DNA from: Mycobacterium sp. D16Q13
GTDB lineage: Bacteria; Actinomycetota; Actinomycetes; Mycobacteriales; Mycobacteriaceae
Reading direction: 5' to 3'
Assembly (NCBI RefSeq): GCF_002013375.1
Contig: NZ_MAEW01000009.1
Span: forward strand, 62,001 to 126,000
Length of the DNA stretch: 64,000 nucleotides
The notes beneath the pieces were generated by a model. The model was not told the origin of the DNA. It saw only the letters and a list, made by a program, of their open reading frames with translations, and searched no databases. The translations under genes were made by a program, and so were the position numbers. This document shows positions 63,814 through 64,000 of this stretch, piece after piece (positions within the stretch are counted from its first letter, which is position 1; each line of letters opens with the position of its first letter).

Positions 63814-64000
63814 ATGGTGCTGGCGGCGGCGATCCAACTCGAAGCAGTCATGGGAGATGTGGACGCGAACCTGGACAGATGCTCCGCGCTCGCTGATATG
63901 GCCGGGCAATCCGGGGCGCGGATCATCGCGTTGCCCGAGTTCTTCACCAGCGGGATCGCCTTCGACCCGTCCTTGAAAGATGCCACTCTGCCCCTCTCGG
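63814..64000 (+). CDS. Carbon-nitrogen hydrolase (nitrilase family), N-terminal part
   Basis: 62 residues are present before the window ends. LAAAIQLEAVMGDVDANL and the catalytic Glu in IIALPEFFTSG are the first signature of nitrilase/amidase enzymes. TAGCGT at 63802-63807 puts a predicted transcription start on the ATG at 63814. A near-repeat of 18 nt (TAGNAGCGTTC twice, 63781-63816) lies just upstream. Confidence 0.8.
   Translation, partial: MVLAAAIQLEAVMGDVDANLDRCSALADMAGQSGARIIALPEFFTSGIAFDPSLKDATLPLS

Overview
The window reads as chromosome of a high-GC mycobacterium, most likely a rapid grower of the Mycobacteroides abscessus-chelonae type. The evidence is gene content and order. panC, a DUF2520 Rossmann protein, DUF6779, DUF3180, folK, folB, folP, folE and ftsH lie in one block. 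Further on come ephA-like, Rv3618-like and lpqG-like genes, hpt, tilS, a DUF2342 zincin, dacB, ppa, Rv3630-Rv3635-like genes, tRNA-Thr, holB, an Rv3645-like cyclase, topA, Rv3647c-like, cspA and an SftH-type helicase. This follows the M. tuberculosis Rv3602c-Rv3649 order as I remember it. The espACD, esxV/W and PE/PPE genes that M. tuberculosis carries between ftsH and hpt are absent, which fits a species without ESX-1.

Layout. Positions 1-8505 hold one minus-strand folate/pantothenate operon (ftsH to panC). Positions 8667-12407 hold a small lipoprotein, a VWA/substrate-binding membrane protein and a TetR/Coq4-like divergent pair. Positions 12801-17432 hold a rightward run: epoxide hydrolase, luciferase-like flavin oxidoreductase, alcohol dehydrogenase and two SIMPL-domain proteins. 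Positions 17429-23618 hold purine salvage and cell-wall housekeeping (hpt, tilS, DUF2342 zincin, dacB, ppa), interrupted by an oppositely oriented flavin monooxygenase. Positions 23625-29364 are accessory metabolism: UraD, SDR, Baeyer-Villiger-type monooxygenase, cysteine desulfurase.

A yybP-ykoY (Mn2+) riboswitch precedes a TerC exporter at 29632-30730. Next is the most notable locus, 30922-37576. A Pls/PosA-type single-module NRPS has a by-eye specificity code close to lysine. It is followed, with 4-nt overlaps, by an M1 aminopeptidase and a flippase-like protein, and resembles an epsilon-poly-lysine synthesis/degradation pair. Positions 37596-42922 carry a wax-ester synthase and the arabinogalactan-related ppgS, Rv3632-like, galE1 and Rv3635-like genes.

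Positions 42933-51420 look like a variable segment ending at the 3' end of tRNA-Thr. It contains a CocE hydrolase, a DUF4352 lipoprotein, a TetR/DoxX pair around a perfect 17-bp inverted repeat, a CPBP protease and a GAP-family protein. It also contains a compact module: an EspR-like regulator facing an operon of one ImmA/IrrE-type protease and two tandem multi-pass DUF6545-like proteins. The rest (51421-64000) is housekeeping plus redox, esterase and TetR genes; the window ends inside a nitrilase-family gene.

Many starts lie 6-8 nt after a TANNNT-like -10 box (Coq4-like, monooxygenase, CocE, GAP, cyclase, ImmA, lipase, TetR, nitrilase), which suggests frequent leaderless initiation. All family assignments come from reading motifs and from memory of the families. 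No database search was run.
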